From Galbitalea sp036495225 (lineage in GTDB: Bacteria; Actinomycetota; Actinomycetes; Actinomycetales; Microbacteriaceae): DNA of 15,207 nt. The DNA lies in the NCBI GenBank assembly GCA_036495225.1, contig DASXNG010000165.1, forward strand, positions 1 through 15,207, in the 5' to 3' direction. Positions 12,806 through 15,207 of this stretch are shown here, in pieces. The notes beneath the pieces were generated by a model, which saw only the letters and a list, made by a program, of their open reading frames with translations, was not told the DNA's origin and made no database searches. The position numbers were made by a program, and so were the translations under genes. How positions within the stretch are numbered: the first letter of the stretch is position 1; each line of letters starts with the position of its first letter.

Positions 12806-14032
12806 ATGATCCCTCTGGGGCGGCAGCGTCGCCGCAGTGTCCCGGCCGCTCTCATTGCGGCCATCGTCCTCGTGGGCGTGGCAACCGGATGCTCGCCGAC
12901 GAGTCACAAGTCCGCTCCGACGGCGGGAGCGTCAACATCCGCGATCCCGACGCCGACACCTACCCCAACCGTGGACCCGATCGCCGGGCTCTCCATGGCG
13001 CAGCGGGTTGGCCAGGTGTTTATGGTTGGCACGCCGGCATCCACAGCCGCGGCGATCACGAAGCAACTGGTTTCGGGTCGCCACGTCGGCAACATTTTCC
13101 TGTCCGGCAGGTCGCGATCGGGCGTTGCCGCGACTGCTGCCGTCGTAGCGCAATTCCGTGCACTCGTCGGCCCCGACTCGACCGGAGGTGAACCGCTCCT
13201 GGTCGCGACCGACCAGGAGGGCGGCGAGGTGCAGGTGCTTCATGGCCCGGGATTCTCCTCGATTCCCACCGGAGTCGCGCAGTCGCGGTTGACGACCGCT
13301 GCCCTCGCAGCCGGAGCGACCGGCTGGGGCAATCAGCTGGCCGCGGCCGGCGTGAACATGGACCTCGCGCCCGTCGTGGATGTGGTTGCTTCACCAGCAA
13401 CGGCGCGTCAAAATCCGCCGATTGGCGGGTTCCAACGCGAGATCGGGTTCGTGCCAAGCGCGATCGCGGCACACGCGGCCATATTTCGCGACGGGATGGG
13501 CTCCGCGCACGTCATTACGGTCGACAAGCACTTTCCGGGGCTGGGACTAGTTGGCGCCAACACCGACAACAGGAGCGGGGTCACCGACCGCGTGACCGCT
13601 TCATCGTCGCCGAGCGTCGGAATCTATCGCACCGAGATCGCGGCCGGGCTCCAGTGCGTCATGGTCTCCTCGGCAACCTATTCGCACATCGACCCGAAAC
13701 GGCCGGGTGTCTTCTCTCCCGCGATGGTGACCGGGCTGCTGCGCAAGGGGCTCGGATTCGATGGCGTCATCATGACCGATGACGTGTCGGCGGCACGGCA
13801 GACGCTGGCGTGGTCGCCTGCAAGCCGCGCCATCCTTTCGCTCCAGGCGGGTGTCGATCTCGTGCTGGTGTCTGACAATCCCGCGGTAGCCGCTCAGATG
13901 GTGGACGCCGTGCTCGCAAAGGCAAACGCGGACCCGGCGTTCGCGGAGATCGTCAACAACGCGGCGCGCAGGGTCGTCGAACTGAAGGCGGCGAACGGAT
14001 TGGTAGTCGCGCCCGCCGCGCCAACCGGCTGA
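12806..14032 (+). CDS. GH3-family lipoprotein, NagZ-like, with unusual acid/base region
   Basis: The product has 408 residues. A basic N-terminus, hydrophobic helix and VATGC put a lipidated Cys at 29. A Ser/Thr/Pro linker (about 40-57) leads to a glycoside hydrolase family 3 TIM barrel: ATDQEGGEVQ (134-143), MDLAPVVDV (185-193), DKHFPG (240-245), and FDGVIMTDDVSAA (318-330) with the nucleophile Asp region. Family members such as NagZ remove N-acetylglucosamine from cell-wall fragments. The usual KHFPGHG...DSH loop, which supplies the His acid/base of NagZ, reads KHFPGLGLVGANTDNRSG; that His is not present. Actinobacterial relatives with NTDT in this loop form a subgroup as I recall, so activity may differ or be lost. 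The protein is expected on the outer face of the membrane. Confidence 0.88.
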   Translation: MIPLGRQRRRSVPAALIAAIVLVGVATGCSPTSHKSAPTAGASTSAIPTPTPTPTVDPIAGLSMAQRVGQVFMVGTPASTAAAITKQLVSGRHVGNIFLSGRSRSGVAATAAVVAQFRALVGPDSTGGEPLLVATDQEGGEVQVLHGPGFSSIPTGVAQSRLTTAALAAGATGWGNQLAAAGVNMDLAPVVDVVASPATARQNPPIGGFQREIGFVPSAIAAHAAIFRDGMGSAHVITVDKHFPGLGLVGANTDNRSGVTDRVTASSSPSVGIYRTEIAAGLQCVMVSSATYSHIDPKRPGVFSPAMVTGLLRKGLGFDGVIMTDDVSAARQTLAWSPASRAILSLQAGVDLVLVSDNPAVAAQMVDAVLAKANADPAFAEIVNNAARRVVELKAANGLVVAPAAPTG

Positions 14033-14077
14033 GGTTTGCTGAGAGCGAATTAGCCAGCGAGATCGGCTGCGGCGGCG

Positions 14078-14089
14078 GATGCTTGTGCC
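14078..14089 (+). promoter_or_regulatory. Possible -10 box of the HtrA-like gene
   Basis: GATGCT (14078-14083) lies 6 nt before the ATG at 14090, the leaderless spacing seen elsewhere in the window, but its first base departs from TANNNT. Weak. Confidence 0.25.
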
Positions 14090-15016
14090 ATGAGTGAAGA
14101 CGGAGCTCTCGACGCGTACTCGAGAGCGGTCGTGGATGTCGCGGACAAGGTGCTGCCGTCGGTCGCGAGTATCGCCGTTCGCTCCAGCCGCGGCGGCGGA
14201 TCCGGTAGCGCGAGTGTCATCGCGGATGCCGGGTTTCTGCTGACGAGCGCGCACGTGGTCGAGGGTGCCAGATTCGCAAGTGCACTCTTCGCCGACGGTT
14301 CATCTGCGGAGCTGGATGTCGTTGGTCGCGATCCGCTCTCCGACCTGGCTGTGCTGAAGAGCCGATCGAAGACCCCGGCACCGGTCGAACTCGGCGATGC
14401 GTCGAAGCTTCGTGTCGGTCAGCTCGTGGTCGCGCTTGGCAATCCGCTCGGCCTTGCCGGGTCAGTCACTGCCGGCATTGTTTCCGCGCTCGGACGTTCC
14501 CTCCCGACCGCCTCCGGTCGGGTCATCGACGAGGTGATCCAGACGGATGCTGCGTTGAACCCCGGTAACAGCGGAGGAGTGCTCGCCGACAGCAGCGGCC
14601 GCATGGTCGGTGTGAACACGGCGGTGGCCGGCATCGGGGTTGGCCTCGCGGTACCCATCAATTCCACGACGCTGTCCATCATCGACTCGCTGATGACCGG
14701 TGGTCGGGTTCGTCGTGCGTGGCTCGGGATCGCCGGCGCACAGGTGAAGCTCGTCCCGGAACTCGCGAGCAAGTTCGGATCGCCGACCGGCCTGCGCGTG
14801 GTGGGAGTATCGACGGACAGTCCGGCCGCGCTCGGCGGCATCCACGAAGGCGACATTGTCGTTGAGATTGATCACAGCCGCGTGGTCTCGACCACGGGAG
14901 TGCAGAAACTTATGGTCGAAAACGCCATCGACCGCCCGATCGAGGTCACCGTGTGGCGCAACGGCGCACTCGTCGATGCGGTTGTCGTGCCGCGCGAGCT
15001 CGAGGCGAGTCGCTGA
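14090..15016 (+). CDS. HtrA/DegP-like serine protease with PDZ domain, no visible membrane anchor
   Basis: The product has 308 residues. Residues ~10-205 are a trypsin-like protease with the complete triad: H55 (TSAHVV), D85 (DPLSDLAVLK) and S161 (NPGNSGG). Residues ~215-305 are one PDZ domain (RRAWLGIAGAQ, GVSTDSPAALGGIHEGDIVVEID). Actinobacterial HtrA proteins usually carry a long cytoplasmic region plus a membrane helix, or a signal peptide. Here the protein starts directly at the protease domain (MSEDGALDAYSRAVVDVADKV) with neither, so it should be cytoplasmic unless the true start lies elsewhere; no longer reading is open upstream. The glycine-rich loop GSGSASVI, usually GSGSGFVI, is slightly unusual. 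It is convergent with the LuxR-type gene, only 6 bp away. Confidence 0.9.
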   Translation: MSEDGALDAYSRAVVDVADKVLPSVASIAVRSSRGGGSGSASVIADAGFLLTSAHVVEGARFASALFADGSSAELDVVGRDPLSDLAVLKSRSKTPAPVELGDASKLRVGQLVVALGNPLGLAGSVTAGIVSALGRSLPTASGRVIDEVIQTDAALNPGNSGGVLADSSGRMVGVNTAVAGIGVGLAVPINSTTLSIIDSLMTGGRVRRAWLGIAGAQVKLVPELASKFGSPTGLRVVGVSTDSPAALGGIHEGDIVVEIDHSRVVSTTGVQKLMVENAIDRPIEVTVWRNGALVDAVVVPRELEASR

Positions 15017-15022
15017 CAACTC

Positions 15023-15207
15023 CTAGCGCGTCGCCGTCTTCGTCACCCAGGCCGCAATCTCGGCGCGCCGAGCGACGCCGAGCTTTGCCAGGATGTGTTC
15101 AACGTGCGATGACGCAGTCTTGGGCGAGATGGTGAGCTTCGTGGCGATCTCCCGGTTGGTCGCGCCAGCCGCGATAAGCCTCGCCACCTCCAGCTCTCGC
15201 AGGCTGA
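15023..15207 (-). CDS. LuxR-type transcriptional regulator, C-terminal fragment
   Basis: Only the last ~60 codons lie in the window; the gene runs off the right edge. They encode a LuxR/FixJ helix-turn-helix: SLRELEVARLIAAGATNREI, then a recognition helix in SPKTASSHVEHILAKLGV and the closing RRAEIAAWV. The stop TAG is at 15023-15025. The domains upstream, and hence whether it is a response regulator or a large ATP-dependent regulator, cannot be seen. It ends 6 bp from the HtrA-like gene in convergent orientation. Confidence 0.9.
   Translation of the reverse strand, partial: SLRELEVARLIAAGATNREIATKLTISPKTASSHVEHILAKLGVARRAEIAAWVTKTATR

Noticed and set aside
13601..14254. 217-codon minus-strand frame across the GH3 and HtrA genes
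   Set aside because: It overlaps two clear genes in antisense and has no start signal or domain.
1..15207. CRISPR array, insertion sequence, prophage or toxin-antitoxin module
   Set aside because: No regularly spaced direct repeats, transposase, integrase or phage-like proteins were found on either strand.

Overview
The window looks like chromosomal DNA of a high-GC actinobacterium, most likely a member of the Microbacteriaceae or a relative. The support is the strong G/C bias at third codon positions, many start codons preceded by a TANNNT box at leaderless spacing, actinobacterial families throughout, and gene order matching a conserved actinobacterial block. No insertion sequence, phage gene or CRISPR array was seen.

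Left part (1-3800): a minus-strand pair, 5-formyltetrahydrofolate cyclo-ligase followed by an FmdB-type zinc-ribbon gene broken by an in-frame TAG, lies back to back with galU, a RimJ-like acetyltransferase and a three-helix membrane protein. This is the order of Mycobacterium tuberculosis Rv0991c-Rv0996, except that the moeA-like (glp) gene usual between galU and rimJ is absent. The membrane protein sits where the division protein GlpR/SepX is found in other actinobacteria. It is flanked by two palindromic intergenic repeats and followed by tRNA-Ala(CGC) with a strong terminator hairpin.

Middle (3800-10450): a small hypothetical protein, a cupin, a regulator combining HD-GYP modules with a LuxR DNA-binding domain, a divergent lipoprotein, and a tight two-gene operon of a MoxR-type AAA+ ATPase and a large VWA protein. 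The ATPase/VWA pair resembles metal-chelatase or MoxR/CoxE-type activation machines; its client is not identifiable here.

Right part (10450-15207): a small basic protein and a 21-codon ORF with its own promoter and ribosome binding site (both minus), a two-repeat alpha/beta-barrel-like protein, an ArsR-AHSA1 fusion regulator whose promoter lies inside a large near-perfect palindrome, a GH3 lipoprotein, an HtrA-like serine protease without a membrane anchor, and the C-terminal end of a LuxR-type regulator.

Most genes are ordinary housekeeping or envelope functions. The points most worth a second look are the interrupted zinc-ribbon gene, the missing glp gene, the self-contained operator/promoter of the ArsR-AHSA1 fusion with a possible internal start at its domain boundary, and the small ORF.
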